From positions 25,961 through 89,960 of the forward strand of contig NZ_DASRBQ010000097.1 in assembly GCF_035653575.1 (NCBI RefSeq): DNA of 64,000 nucleotides, read 5' to 3'. The number at the start of each line of letters is the position of its first letter. Position 1 is the stretch's first letter. This document shows, piece after piece, positions 42,685-51,377 of this stretch. The stretch is from Actinocrinis sp035653575 (GTDB taxonomy: Bacteria; Actinomycetota; Actinomycetes; Streptomycetales; Catenulisporaceae). The notes below the pieces were generated by a model. It saw only the letters and a program-made list of their open reading frames with translations, was not told where the DNA came from and made no database searches. The position numbers and the translations under genes are program-made.

Positions 42685-43599
42685 ATGCTCGTGTTCTCCG
42701 TCTCCGACAAGGGCGGCACCGGGCGCTCGGTGACCAGCACCAATCTGGCTTATCGCTCGGCGCTGCGCGGTAACCACACCTGCTATCTGGATTTCGACTT
42801 CGGCTCGCCGACCATCGGCTCGATCTTCGACCTCGAAGACGCCAGGCGCGGAGTGCGCGGTGACGGACTGCACGACTACCTGCGCGGGCTGGCTCCGGCC
42901 GCCCGCCGCATCGACGTGTGGGAAGACTCCAGCCACGAGTACCTGCGCCGCAGGCCGGGCGACGGCTCGCTCATCCTGCTGCCCGGCAGCCACGGCGGCG
43001 CCGAGTTCGACATCGACCGGGCGATCGTCAACCGCTGCGTCGATCTGCTCGTGCGCCTCGACGAGGAGTTCGACCTGTGCGTGGTGGACCTGAGCGCGGG
43101 CCGCTCGTTCGCGGTCGAGCTGGTGCTCCAGGCCACCGCGCGGCCGGCGCTGCGCAGCGTCCCGACGCGCTGGCTGGTCTTCCACAAGTGGACCCGGCAG
43201 CACGTCATCGCGGCCAACAGCCTGGTATACGGCGAGCACGGCCTCCTTGAGTCCGGCAAGAGCACCGGGCACAACGAGGAGGAGATGCGCTCGATGATCC
43301 GCTTCGTGCGCACCGCCGTGATCGACCCGCACGGCCCCGATGTGGCCGGGCTGCGCAGCTCGCAGCAGACGTGGCTGGCCGAGGTGGACAAGGATCTGGA
43401 GCGCACGGCCGCGAAGCTCGAGCTAGGCAGGGCGCTGCGCATCGGCACGGTCCCGCTCGACCCGGTGCTCCAGTGGCGCGAGCAGCTGATCCTCAACCGG
43501 GACGTGCACGTCACGGAGATCGCGAACCAGGCCACGGTCGACGCGTTCGAGGAGCTGGTGAAGATCGTCACCGATCAGCGTTTGTGGGAAGGTTCGTGA
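42685..43599 (+). CDS. SCO2523 family variant P-loop (ParA/MinD-like) protein
   Basis: 304 residues. The N-terminus, MLVFSVSDKGGTGRSVTSTN, has the deviant Walker A of ParA/MinD-type ATPases, KGGxGK[ST], but with Arg14 where the invariant lysine should be. The Lys9 signature lysine is kept. CYLDFDFGSPTIGSIF corresponds to Walker A' and EEFDLCVVDLSAGRSF to Walker B. Such proteins dimerise around ATP to position cargo or deliver metals and electrons. The Lys-to-Arg change suggests altered or absent hydrolysis. It sits between the SCO2524 and SCO2522 type genes. Confidence 0.82.
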   Translation: MLVFSVSDKGGTGRSVTSTNLAYRSALRGNHTCYLDFDFGSPTIGSIFDLEDARRGVRGDGLHDYLRGLAPAARRIDVWEDSSHEYLRRRPGDGSLILLPGSHGGAEFDIDRAIVNRCVDLLVRLDEEFDLCVVDLSAGRSFAVELVLQATARPALRSVPTRWLVFHKWTRQHVIAANSLVYGEHGLLESGKSTGHNEEEMRSMIRFVRTAVIDPHGPDVAGLRSSQQTWLAEVDKDLERTAAKLELGRALRIGTVPLDPVLQWREQLILNRDVHVTEIANQATVDAFEELVKIVTDQRLWEGS

Positions 43600-43604
43600 C
43601 ACCC

Positions 43605-44555
43605 ATGGACACCAGCTTCCACGAGGTCGCAGCGCAGCGGCGTACCCAGGACGTGGCGTACTCGCACCTGTCGATCGAGCTGGACCACCTCTACATGGAG
43701 GACTTCAAGCTGGGCCTTGGTCACCTGCGCAAGCGGATAAGGCACATCGCGCCCTGGTATCGCACCGCCATGGCGGCCTTCACCGAGCGGCATCCCACGC
43801 CGCGCCCGCGCATCAGCACGTGTTTCCTCGTGGACGACTACTTCAGCGACCTGGTGCCGCCCGGCAAGCTGATCCCTGAGTTGCTTGAGGCGGCGCGCGA
43901 CGAGAACCTGACGATCGACTATCTGGCCCGCGAGTCGGGTTGCGCCGTCGCCGACGGGGTGGAACTGGCCGCGCTTGTGGCCGGTCGGCTGGTGTCCGTG
44001 CCGGTGCAGGGCACCGACGGCTCGCGGCCGCCCACCGCCGAGAGCGGCTGGCTGTCGAACGGCCAGCGCACGCCGAGCATGCCCGCCGCCGCGCTGCACC
44101 CGAGGTCCTGGCAGCCGCCCATGGAGGCCGAGGCCCGCAATCACTCGATCTTCCTGGACGTGGAGCTGTGGGACGAGCATGACGGCACGCGCCGCTGGTC
44201 CTGCCCGATGCTGGCGGCGGTGTGGCAGCTGCTGCGCCTGGGCCTGCTGCGCGACCACGGCAGGACCGTGATCCAGCCGCGCCCGCTGCCGCTGGACCTG
44301 CCGGATGAATGGATCGCGATGCCGCCGGTGGTGCAGCTCAACCCCCGGGCCTCCTCCTTCCACGGCTACCGCACGCTGTCCCTGCTCGACGACCGCTTCC
44401 TGCCGATCGAGCACGCGGTGCGGGTGATCCTCAATCAGGTCGGCCAGGACCGCGAGGTCATGGAGCGGGTGGCCCAGCGGGCCGGCGGCGAGGGCGTGCC
44501 GGTGCCGCCGGAGGTGACCGGCCGCATCGCGTACGTGTTCATGACAGACTTCTGA
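43605..44555 (+). CDS. SCO2522 family protein (cassette member of unknown function)
   Basis: 316 residues, soluble. Conserved-looking parts are VAYSHLSIELDHLYMEDF at the N-terminus, ISTCFLVDDYFSDLVPPGKLIPELLEAA near 70, SIFLDVELWDEH..RRWSCPMLAAVWQLLRLG around 185, and a C-terminal IAYVFMTDF. FLVDDYF resembles a Rossmann-like strand end, but no known fold can be named. An in-frame GTG at 43596 overlaps the previous stop as GTGA and may be the real start; ATG 43605 has GGGAAGG 12 bases ahead. Confidence 0.75.
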   Translation: MDTSFHEVAAQRRTQDVAYSHLSIELDHLYMEDFKLGLGHLRKRIRHIAPWYRTAMAAFTERHPTPRPRISTCFLVDDYFSDLVPPGKLIPELLEAARDENLTIDYLARESGCAVADGVELAALVAGRLVSVPVQGTDGSRPPTAESGWLSNGQRTPSMPAAALHPRSWQPPMEAEARNHSIFLDVELWDEHDGTRRWSCPMLAAVWQLLRLGLLRDHGRTVIQPRPLPLDLPDEWIAMPPVVQLNPRASSFHGYRTLSLLDDRFLPIEHAVRVILNQVGQDREVMERVAQRAGGEGVPVPPEVTGRIAYVFMTDF

Positions 44556-44557
44556 AC

Positions 44558-45616
44558 ATGCGTACCGAGGTGCTGCCCGACCAGCCTCCGGCCGCGCTGC
44601 CCGGCGGACCGGAGCCCGGACTCGCCGTGGGGGAAATCCGTACCGGGCTGCTGCGCAACAGCCGCACGCTGCCGCACGGCGCCGTGGCCGAACTGCTCAA
44701 TCTGCTGCCCGGGGAGCCGGTGCGCAGGTCCGAGCGGCCGATCGCGCACGCACTGTCCCCCGACGTGGTCAACGGCGTGGACTGCCAGATCGCCACCAAG
44801 TCCGGCGGCCGCATGCGCGCGGTCGGCACGATCCTGACCCACGCCGTGATAGTCGGCGGCCGGGTGTTGCAGACCTCCAGTTACACCACGATCGCCTCGC
44901 ACGGATCGCAACGGCGGCTGCCGTGGTCGCATTACACCGCGCGCCCCGGGCGCATCGAGACCATCGCCAGAGCCGGCCTGGCCGACCTGGCCGCGGGTTA
45001 CCTGGCGCTCGATCAGGAGCCCGGCTGCCTCGACCTCGGCTCGGTCAGCGAGCGGCTGGCCCGCAGGCTGCAAAGTTCCGCGGTGCTCGACGGCCACCAG
45101 CCGCTGCGATTCCAGTGGACCCGGCTGCGCTGGGCCGCGCGCTACGGGCTCGACGACGACACGGCCGAGCCCTCCGCCCAGTTCGAGCTCGTCGACGACA
45201 CCGTCAGAGCACTGAGCCTGCGCATCCCACGCCCGCCCGCCACGCCCGGCGGCGCGGTGGATCTGGGCGCGATCCTGGAACTGTGCCGCGACCTCGCGCT
45301 GCACGACTGGGTGCTGACCACGCTGACCCGCCGGATCGAGCGCGCCGATCCGGGGTCGGGCGACCGCCGGCGCACGACGGCGGAACTCAGCCCGGCGATC
45401 GACCACCTGCTGCCGCTGTGGATGCCCGGGGCGCGGGTGGCGGACGAACTGTCCGCGGTCTGGGAGGGCTTCGAGCGGCGGCCGGGTTTCACCCGGCAGT
45501 GGGAAGCGGCCGTCAGCCGGGTACGAGACCAGTTGGCGTTGCATACTCTGCAACTGTTGGCGAACCTGTCCGCACCGGACACTTCCGGCGAGATCGGGAG
45601 TAAAATCGAGTTCTGA
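44558..45616 (+). CDS. SCO2521 family protein (cassette member of unknown function)
   Basis: 352 residues. It follows the previous stop by two bases. The N-terminal half is strand-rich (GLAVGEIRTGLLRNSRTLPH, ILTHAVIVGGRVLQTSSYTTI) and the C-terminal half helical (AILELCRDLALHDWVLTTLTRRIE, LSPAIDHLLPLWMPGARVADELSA, WEAAVSRVRDQLALHTLQLL). No signal peptide, membrane helix or catalytic motif is seen. It completes the five-gene set in the order 2525-2524-2523-2522-2521, the same strand and near-zero spacing indicating one operon. Confidence 0.75.
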   Translation: MRTEVLPDQPPAALPGGPEPGLAVGEIRTGLLRNSRTLPHGAVAELLNLLPGEPVRRSERPIAHALSPDVVNGVDCQIATKSGGRMRAVGTILTHAVIVGGRVLQTSSYTTIASHGSQRRLPWSHYTARPGRIETIARAGLADLAAGYLALDQEPGCLDLGSVSERLARRLQSSAVLDGHQPLRFQWTRLRWAARYGLDDDTAEPSAQFELVDDTVRALSLRIPRPPATPGGAVDLGAILELCRDLALHDWVLTTLTRRIERADPGSGDRRRTTAELSPAIDHLLPLWMPGARVADELSAVWEGFERRPGFTRQWEAAVSRVRDQLALHTLQLLANLSAPDTSGEIGSKIEF

Positions 45617-45632
45617 CAAGGAGGGGCTGCCG

Positions 45633-46649
45633 GTGGACCGGGACCAATACCAGGGCTCGATCAGGACACTGGCACGCCGCCTCCTGCTCGCGGTCGGCTT
45701 CAGCGCGGTCGCCGTCGCCGCCACGCTCGCCGCCGGGGACACCGACGCCGCCTCGGTGGCGGCGATCGCGGTGGCGGTCGCCGCGGCCTCGGTCACCGGG
45801 GACTTCCTGCACGGCGTCGCGCAGCGGCTGCAGCGGCTTGAACGCCGCACCGACGACGCGCTCGACCAGGCCGGCGCCGTGCTGGAGACCGCGGCGACGC
45901 AGATGCGGGCCGACGTGGACCGGCGCTTCGCCCAGCTGACCACCGTGCCGGAGGCCTTCGGGCTGCAACCGCTGGATCACACCAGGGCGGCGGAGCTGGT
46001 CAAGGTGGTGCAGAACGCGTACGCCTTCGAACACCGCTCCTCTCCCCTGGCCAACGCCTTCATCCAGGCCGAGGCGCAGCGATTCAACCTTCTGCTGCAC
46101 CAGCTGCGGGCCGGCGAGGGCACCTACGACGGCGAGGACCGCGACTGGCTGCTCACGCTGACCCGGGCCTGCACGCGCACCCTGGACGCCACCAGCCTGA
46201 CCACCACCGACGCCGGCGGCCGGATGCGGTTCAGCGGCGGCTTCTGGGAGAGCGACCTGGGTCTGCACTATCTGGAGCTGCAGGCCGAGGCGGTGCGTCG
46301 CGGCGTGACGATCCGCCGGGTGTTCATCCTGGAGGACGCGAAGATCACCGAGGACCTGACCTACCAGGCGATGTGCGAGCGCCAGCGCAGGCTCGGCTTC
46401 GAGATCCGCTATCTGGTCCCTGACATGGTGTCGGTCGGCCTGCACAACAAGCTGGACGACTTCATCCTGTTCGACAACGAGATCAGCTACGAGGTGGTCG
46501 CCTCGCTGGCGCCGGGCAACGCGCGCCCGGTGATCTCCTCCACCCACCTGGCGCTCAACCGGATGCTGGTCGCCAAGCGGGTCCGGCAGTTCGCGGAGAT
46601 CTGGGACGCGGCGCTGCCCTGCGCCGATCCCGACCAGCAGTTCGACTGA
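45633..46649 (+). CDS. Membrane protein co-transcribed with the SCO252x-type cassette
   Basis: 338 residues. Two hydrophobic segments near the N-terminus (LLLAVGFSAVAVAATLAAG, SVAAIAVAVAAASVTGDFL) are followed by a coiled-coil-like region (LQRLERRTDDALDQAGAVLE) and a soluble domain (residues ~150-330) with RFSGGFWESDLGLHYLELQA, GVTIRRVFILEDAKI, GFEIRYLVPDMVSVGLHNKLDDFILFDNEISYE. The last part recalls phospholipase D-superfamily folds, but no HKD motif is visible. AAGGAGGGG precedes the GTG start, 16 bases after the previous stop. It could tether the cassette proteins to the membrane; that is inference. Confidence 0.65.
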   Translation: MDRDQYQGSIRTLARRLLLAVGFSAVAVAATLAAGDTDAASVAAIAVAVAAASVTGDFLHGVAQRLQRLERRTDDALDQAGAVLETAATQMRADVDRRFAQLTTVPEAFGLQPLDHTRAAELVKVVQNAYAFEHRSSPLANAFIQAEAQRFNLLLHQLRAGEGTYDGEDRDWLLTLTRACTRTLDATSLTTTDAGGRMRFSGGFWESDLGLHYLELQAEAVRRGVTIRRVFILEDAKITEDLTYQAMCERQRRLGFEIRYLVPDMVSVGLHNKLDDFILFDNEISYEVVASLAPGNARPVISSTHLALNRMLVAKRVRQFAEIWDAALPCADPDQQFD

Positions 46650-46665
46650 GCGCGGCCCGCTCTGC

Positions 46666-46929
46666 TCACGCTCCCGCGGCCGGCCCGAAGACGCCGGTGT
46701 CCGGTGGCGAAGACCACGCCGCGAGCGCGACCGAGTACGGCGACGAACGATGCGCCGGCTGTGGCGCGCTGACCTTCGTGCCCTTCCGATAGCCGCCGAA
46801 CAGCAGCCCGAGTATCACGATGATCAGGATCAGCCAGAAGATCGGCCACAGGCAGCCGAGCGGCCGGGGCGCGGCTCCGTTGCCCGCGTCGCGGCGACGC
46901 CTTCTCCACGGCGGTCGCGAGTAGACCAC
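46666..46929 (-). CDS. Small single-pass membrane protein
   Basis: 87 residues. An Arg-rich N-terminus (RPPWRRRRRD) precedes one membrane helix (LWPIFWLILIIVILGLLFGGY) and a Pro/Ser-rich tail. No family is recognised. GAGGAGG lies eight bases before the GTG start, which supports translation. It converges on the cassette's membrane gene and is divergent from the DUF4230 gene. Confidence 0.6.
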   Translation of the reverse strand: MVYSRPPWRRRRRDAGNGAAPRPLGCLWPIFWLILIIVILGLLFGGYRKGTKVSAPQPAHRSSPYSVALAAWSSPPDTGVFGPAAGA

Positions 46930-47065
46930 CCGCCGGCCTCCTCGTTCGACGACGGTCGGGTCCGGTGACCCGGTTCAACAACGGCTCAACGTTTAGCAAT
47001 GACGCGGTCTGCTAACACAGTACCTTGGCCGGGCTACCCGCAAACCGAACTGGAAGGCGATCACG

Positions 47066-47701
47066 ATGGGCAAGTGGCGCAAGCGAATACTGGGCACCGC
47101 AGCGTCCGTAGTCGCCCTGTTCGTCCTCTACCTCATCGGCTCCGCAGTGCATCTGTTCCCTCAGTTACGCAACCCGTTCGGTGAGACGACGACCGAGCGC
47201 AGCCAGCCGGTCGTGCTCAAGTCGATCGTGGACCTGTCCAAGTACGAGGCCGCCAGCGGCAACTTCCAAGTGGTGGTCGACATTAGTTCGTCCGGCATAC
47301 TGCCGAGCTTCCTCGAGGGCAGCGACACCATGTTCATCGGCGTCGGCTCGGACAACGCGTACGTGGACTTCTCCCATCTGAAGGGCGACGCGGTGCAGGT
47401 CTCCGCCGACCGGCTCACCGCCACGCTCACGCTCCCGCACGCGCAGCTGGACCCGGCCGTGCTGGACGTGAAGCAGTCCTATGTCTTCGCTCAGCAGCAG
47501 GGCCTGTTCACCCGGCTCAACTCGTTCCTGAGCGGGAATCCGAACAGCCAGCAGGCCGTCTACGAGCTGGCGCAGAAGAAGATCGAGCAGGCCGCGACCT
47601 CCAGCGAGGTGAAGGCCGACGCCGAGCGCAACACCCGCAGCATGCTGGTCAGCCTGTTGCAGTCACTCGGCTTCAAGACGGTGACGGTCACCTTCGTCTG
47701 A
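47066..47701 (+). CDS. DUF4230 family membrane-anchored protein
   Basis: 211 residues. An N-terminal anchor (GTAASVVALFVLYLIGSAVH) is followed by the DUF4230 domain: TERSQPVVLKSIVDLSKYEAASGNFQVVVDI, then GVGSDNAYVDFSHL, LTATLTLPHAQLDPAVLD, and helical AQKKIEQAATSSEVKADAERNTRSMLVSLLQSLGF. The domain is external, and its role is unknown. GGAAGG precedes the ATG. Confidence 0.9.
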   Translation: MGKWRKRILGTAASVVALFVLYLIGSAVHLFPQLRNPFGETTTERSQPVVLKSIVDLSKYEAASGNFQVVVDISSSGILPSFLEGSDTMFIGVGSDNAYVDFSHLKGDAVQVSADRLTATLTLPHAQLDPAVLDVKQSYVFAQQQGLFTRLNSFLSGNPNSQQAVYELAQKKIEQAATSSEVKADAERNTRSMLVSLLQSLGFKTVTVTFV

Positions 47702-47752
47702 CCGCCACTCCGCCCGGCTCCCGGGCTGCGCGCCGCGCCCGGGTTCTCGTCG

Positions 47753-48382
47753 TCAGTCCTCCTGGTAGGAGTACCGCTGCTCCTGCCAGGGGTCCCCGAC
47801 GTTGTGGTAGCCGCGCTCCTCCCAGAACCCGCGCCGGTCGGCGACGAGGTACTCGATGGCGCGGACCCACTTCGGGCCCTTCCACGCGTACAGATGCGGC
47901 ACGACCAGGCGCAGCGGGAAGCCGTGCTCGGGCGTCAGCTCCTCGCCGTTGCGGTGCGTTGCCAGGATGCTGGTGTCGCGCAGCAGATCGTCGATGCGCA
48001 GGTTGGCTGAGTACCCATACTCTGCCCACACCATCGCGTGCGTCGCATCCGGCGCGGGCGGGGCGAGTTCGATCAGCGTCCTGGCAAGCACCCCGGACCA
48101 CACGTTGTCGAGCAAGGTGAACTTGGTGACGCAGTGCAAGTCGGCTTCGACGCGGTCGGTCGGCAGCTCCTGGAACGCCGCGTAATCCCACGCCCGCTTC
48201 GACCCGTCGGCGGTCGCGCCGTACACCTGAAAGTCCCAGCGCTCCGGCTTGAACCGGGGCACCGGCCCGTAATGCAGCACCGGCCAGCTGGCCTGCGCGC
48301 GCTGCCCTGGAGGGATCCGCCCCGAATCGTCCGCGGGACCCTCGCCGCGCGGCCGGCGCGCGTCGATGCCACTCAGACCCAT
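47753..48382 (-). CDS. Sulfite oxidase-type molybdopterin-binding protein
   Basis: 209 residues, covering the Moco-binding domain only (no Ig-like dimerisation domain or heme). VEADLHCVTKFTLLDNVWSGV contains the cysteine that ligates molybdenum. GYSANLRIDDLL, HGFPLRLVVPHLYAWKGPKWVRAIEYL and WEERGYHNVGDPWQEQRY match the cytoplasmic single-domain group. No signal peptide is present, unlike MsrP. Substrate and electron partner are unknown. The ATG at 48382 gives a normal length. Confidence 0.9.
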   Translation of the reverse strand: MGLSGIDARRPRGEGPADDSGRIPPGQRAQASWPVLHYGPVPRFKPERWDFQVYGATADGSKRAWDYAAFQELPTDRVEADLHCVTKFTLLDNVWSGVLARTLIELAPPAPDATHAMVWAEYGYSANLRIDDLLRDTSILATHRNGEELTPEHGFPLRLVVPHLYAWKGPKWVRAIEYLVADRRGFWEERGYHNVGDPWQEQRYSYQED

Positions 48383-48464
48383 GACGTCTATCGTCCCAGA
48401 TCCACAGGCATGCTCTGTACCGCACTAGGACCGCGCGACTCGGCGGTAACCGCAATCGCCCTGG

Positions 48465-49262
48465 TTAACGCACGTTGTCAGGCGAATCCTTGCTATCCAC
48501 AAAAGACTCCAGCCCGCGCATGATGACCTCGAGACCGAGCTCGAAGCGGTCGAGCCCTTCGTTCTCCTGGTACATCATCGGTCCGGCGAGCTCCACCAGG
48601 TTCGGGAAGTGCTCGACGGGCAGGGACTGCAGGTAGTCGCGGATCCCGCCCATCGCCTCGCTCAGCTCCGAGCTGCTGACGTCCGGGAAGCGGGAGCGCC
48701 ACATGTGCTCCTCGATCGCCTCGGCGACCAGGTAGCGGCCGAGCAGGTCGCCGGCGTAGGCGGCGATGTTGTCGGGCAGCCCTCCGGCCCGCAGGATCGA
48801 GAGCTGCAGCTCCACCGCGTGCAGTCCGTTCTGGCCGAACGGGACCCGCCCGATGAAGACCTTGGCCAGGTCGCGGTGCTCGACCAGGACGTCGCGGGAG
48901 AGCCGCACGCTCTGCTTGACCAGGTCCCGCCAGTTCTGCGCGGTCGGCTCGGGGCCGTCCCAGCGGTCCACGACCTGGCCCATCACCCAGTCGACGAGCA
49001 GTTCCATCAACTCGTCCTTGTTGGCGACGTAGGCGTAGAGGGACGCGGCGCCGGTGCCGAACTCCTGGGCCACGCGGCGCATCGAGAGCGCGTCGACGCC
49101 CTCGGCGTCGATGATCCGGACCGCGGCCTCGACGATCGCCTCGCGGCTGAGCTGCGGCTTGTCCGCGGAACGCCCGGCCCGACCGCCGCGCGGCTGGGGA
49201 GCCCACGGCGGCGTCGGTACGTCCGCCGAGGACCGGCTGTCACGCGCTCGCGCCACGGTCAT
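48465..49262 (-). CDS. TetR family regulator divergent from a drug exporter
   Basis: 265 residues. The HTH is QLSREAIVEAAVRIIDAEGV then LSMRRVAQEFGTGAASLYAYVANKDELMELLVD, and the C-terminal half is the tetracycline-repressor type domain. I placed the start at the ATG 49262, six bases after GGAG; upstream readings add a Cys/Arg-rich segment without support. The divergent exporter and the array of GAAC-GTTC sites between the genes indicate that it represses both. Confidence 0.9.
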   Translation of the reverse strand: MTVARARDSRSSADVPTPPWAPQPRGGRAGRSADKPQLSREAIVEAAVRIIDAEGVDALSMRRVAQEFGTGAASLYAYVANKDELMELLVDWVMGQVVDRWDGPEPTAQNWRDLVKQSVRLSRDVLVEHRDLAKVFIGRVPFGQNGLHAVELQLSILRAGGLPDNIAAYAGDLLGRYLVAEAIEEHMWRSRFPDVSSSELSEAMGGIRDYLQSLPVEHFPNLVELAGPMMYQENEGLDRFELGLEVIMRGLESFVDSKDSPDNVR

Positions 49263-49338
49263 CCGAGCTCCTGTCTTCCCAGGGCGACTTCTCCAGGACC
49301 CTCCGGGCCCGGCATTCGCTCTCACCCTACGCCTGGAC

Positions 49339-49425
49339 GAACACTGTACGCAATCTACGAACGGCGTACTTGACACGAACAGTGTTCCGCTCTAGAACGG
49401 TGTTCATAAGATGCAAACACCGTTC
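49339..49425. promoter_or_regulatory. Exporter promoter covered by five TetR operator-like sites
   Basis: TTGACA (49370-49375) and TAGAAC (49393-49398) are 17 bases apart, a near-ideal promoter for the exporter. GAACAGTGTTC (49377-49387) and GAACGGTGTTC (49395-49405) cover it. Related sites GAACACTGTAC (49339), GAACGGCGTAC (49359) and AACACCGTTC (49416) repeat every 18-21 bases. Confidence 0.8.
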
Positions 49426-49442
49426 GTCACGGGGAGGAAACC

Positions 49443-50933
49443 ATGCCCGCCACCGTCGATCAATCCACCGAGAACACCGCCGACCAGCCGGGTGAGCCCG
49501 GCGCGCCGCCCGACTTCAAACCGAGCAGACTCCAGTGGCTCGTGCTGCTCACCGTGCTCGGCGCGGACATCATGGACCTGCTGGACTCGACCATCGTCAA
49601 CGTCGGCGCGCCCGCCATCGCCCGCGACCTGCACGCCTCGGGCAGCCAGCTGCAGTGGGTCATCGCCGGCTACACCCTCGCGATGGCGGTCGCGCTGATC
49701 ACCGGCGGCCGGCTCGGCGACCTGTACGGACGCCGCCGCATGTTCCTGCTCGGCATCGGCGCGTTCACGGCGTTCTCCGCGCTCAGCTCGGCGGCCACGG
49801 ACCCGCAGCTGCTGATCGCGGCCCGCGCGCTTCAGGGCCTCTCCGCGGCGGTGATGCTGCCGCAGGGCCTCTCGATCATCCGCTCGGTGTTCCCGCCGGC
49901 CCAGGCCGGCGCGGCAATGAGCATCTTCGGCCCGGTCATGGGCCTGGCAGCCACCCTCGGCCCGATCGTCGGCGGCGCGCTGGTGCAGGCGAACCTGTTC
50001 GGCTCCGAGTGGCGCTCCATCTTCTGGGTCAACGTGCCGGTCGGATTGCTGTCCCTCGGCTGCGCGTGGCGGGTGATCCCTCGCGACAAGCCGCACGGCC
50101 CCGATGCGCCAACCCTGGATGTCGCCGGGATGCTGCTGTCCGGTATCGCGATGCTGCTGCTGGTCTACCCGCTGATCCAGGGCCGCGACAAGGGCTGGCC
50201 CGCGTACATGTTCGTGATGATGGCGGCGGCGGTCCCGGTCTTCGCGGCGTTCTGGCTCCAGCAGCGCGCCCGCCAGCGCCAGGGCCGCACTCCGCTGGTG
50301 ACGCCGTCGCTGTTCACCAAGCGGGCGTTCACGGGCGGCCTGGTCCTGGCAGTGTTCTTCTTCGCGGGCATGGGAGCGCTGTTCCTGGTGCTGATGCTGC
50401 ACATCCAGCTCGCGCTCGGCTACACGTCCCTGCACGCGGGCCTCACCGGTCTCCCCTTCTCCCTCGGCGCGGCGGTCGGCACGGGCCTGGCGGCGGCGGT
50501 CCTGGCGCCGAAGTTCGGCCGCAAGGTCCTGCACGCGGGCGTGGTGACGATGGCGGTGGGCATCGCAGCAGTCGCATGGACGGTCAAGGAAGCAGGCACG
50601 AGCCTCACGACGTGGGACCTCACCCCGTCCTACGCGGTCTGCGGAGTCGGCATGGGCCTGCTGATCGCCTGCTACTTCACGACGGTCATCTCAGCGGTCG
50701 ACGACGCGGAGACCGGCACGGCCGGCGGTGTCCTCAACGCGGTCCAGCAGCTGGCCAGCTCACTGGGCGTGGCGCTGTTCGGCACGCTGTACTTCAACTC
50801 GCTCAGCGCGGGCCACACGTCCGTCAGCGCCACCTCGAGCACGCTGTGGTTCGCGAGCATCGCCGTGGTGCTCTGCCTGCCGCTCGGTTTCCTGCTGCCG
50901 CGCTTCCCCCGCACGGACGTAGAGATGCACTGA
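49443..50933 (+). CDS. DHA2 family (14-helix) MFS drug exporter
   Basis: 496 residues. Helix 1 DIMDLLDSTIVNVGAPAIARDL, motif A GGRLGDLYGRRRMFLLG, helix 4 ARALQGLSAAVMLPQGLSII and motif C LGPIVGGALVQANLFGSEWR are those of EmrB/QacA transporters. It should export hydrophobic drugs or a metabolite by proton antiport. GGGGAGGAAACC precedes the ATG. Expression is probably induced when the divergent TetR binds its ligand. Confidence 0.93.
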   Translation: MPATVDQSTENTADQPGEPGAPPDFKPSRLQWLVLLTVLGADIMDLLDSTIVNVGAPAIARDLHASGSQLQWVIAGYTLAMAVALITGGRLGDLYGRRRMFLLGIGAFTAFSALSSAATDPQLLIAARALQGLSAAVMLPQGLSIIRSVFPPAQAGAAMSIFGPVMGLAATLGPIVGGALVQANLFGSEWRSIFWVNVPVGLLSLGCAWRVIPRDKPHGPDAPTLDVAGMLLSGIAMLLLVYPLIQGRDKGWPAYMFVMMAAAVPVFAAFWLQQRARQRQGRTPLVTPSLFTKRAFTGGLVLAVFFFAGMGALFLVLMLHIQLALGYTSLHAGLTGLPFSLGAAVGTGLAAAVLAPKFGRKVLHAGVVTMAVGIAAVAWTVKEAGTSLTTWDLTPSYAVCGVGMGLLIACYFTTVISAVDDAETGTAGGVLNAVQQLASSLGVALFGTLYFNSLSAGHTSVSATSSTLWFASIAVVLCLPLGFLLPRFPRTDVEMH

Positions 50934-51052
50934 GCTAGGGCGCAGGCTCAAGCCCTCAGCCCCTGACTCGTCCCGCCCCCGGTCCCGGCTCCCCACAGAG
51001 CCGGGACCACTGCGCTGCTCAGGCCTCCGCTGCGGTCCGCCTCACGCCTGCA

Positions 51053-51272
51053 GCCGACTTGGTAACGCCTACGGCTGCCCACCCTCCCGCCCCCGTTCCG
51101 CTTCGCTCCACGGACTCCGGGCGCTGCCGCGCACGCGCTTCGCGCTGAACGCTGCGCTGCCTGAGGCTCCGCTTCGCTCCGCCACAACGCCTGCGGCTGG
51201 CCTGGTAACGCCTACGGCTGCCCGCCCTCCCACCCCAGACGCTCCGCGCCCTCGCTGACGCTCGGCCGCTCC
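51053..51272. repeat. Left ~220-bp inverted repeat flanking the toxin-antitoxin islet
   Basis: This segment is the reverse complement of 53229-53453, with about nine in ten positions identical by eye. Each copy itself contains the unit TTGGTAACGCCTACGGCTG (or CTGGTAACG..) twice, and several GCTTCGCTCC hairpin elements. A shorter third copy of the unit lies at about 51815-51843. The rest of the 50934-51377 gap shows no gene. Confidence 0.9.
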
Positions 51273-51377
51273 ACTGCTGAGCCCGCTCGCCCTGGGTGAT
51301 TGTCGTTACACGCCGGATCGTCGCTTCGAATCTCGACAGGCGTCTCAGCAAGAAAAATCATGCCGCGCTATTCGCAG

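Noticed and set aside
40578..42743. 721-residue gene antisense to the SCO2524-type gene
   Set aside because: Mirrors the codon structure of the sense gene and has the Arg/His/Gln/Val composition typical of antisense frames in GC-rich DNA.
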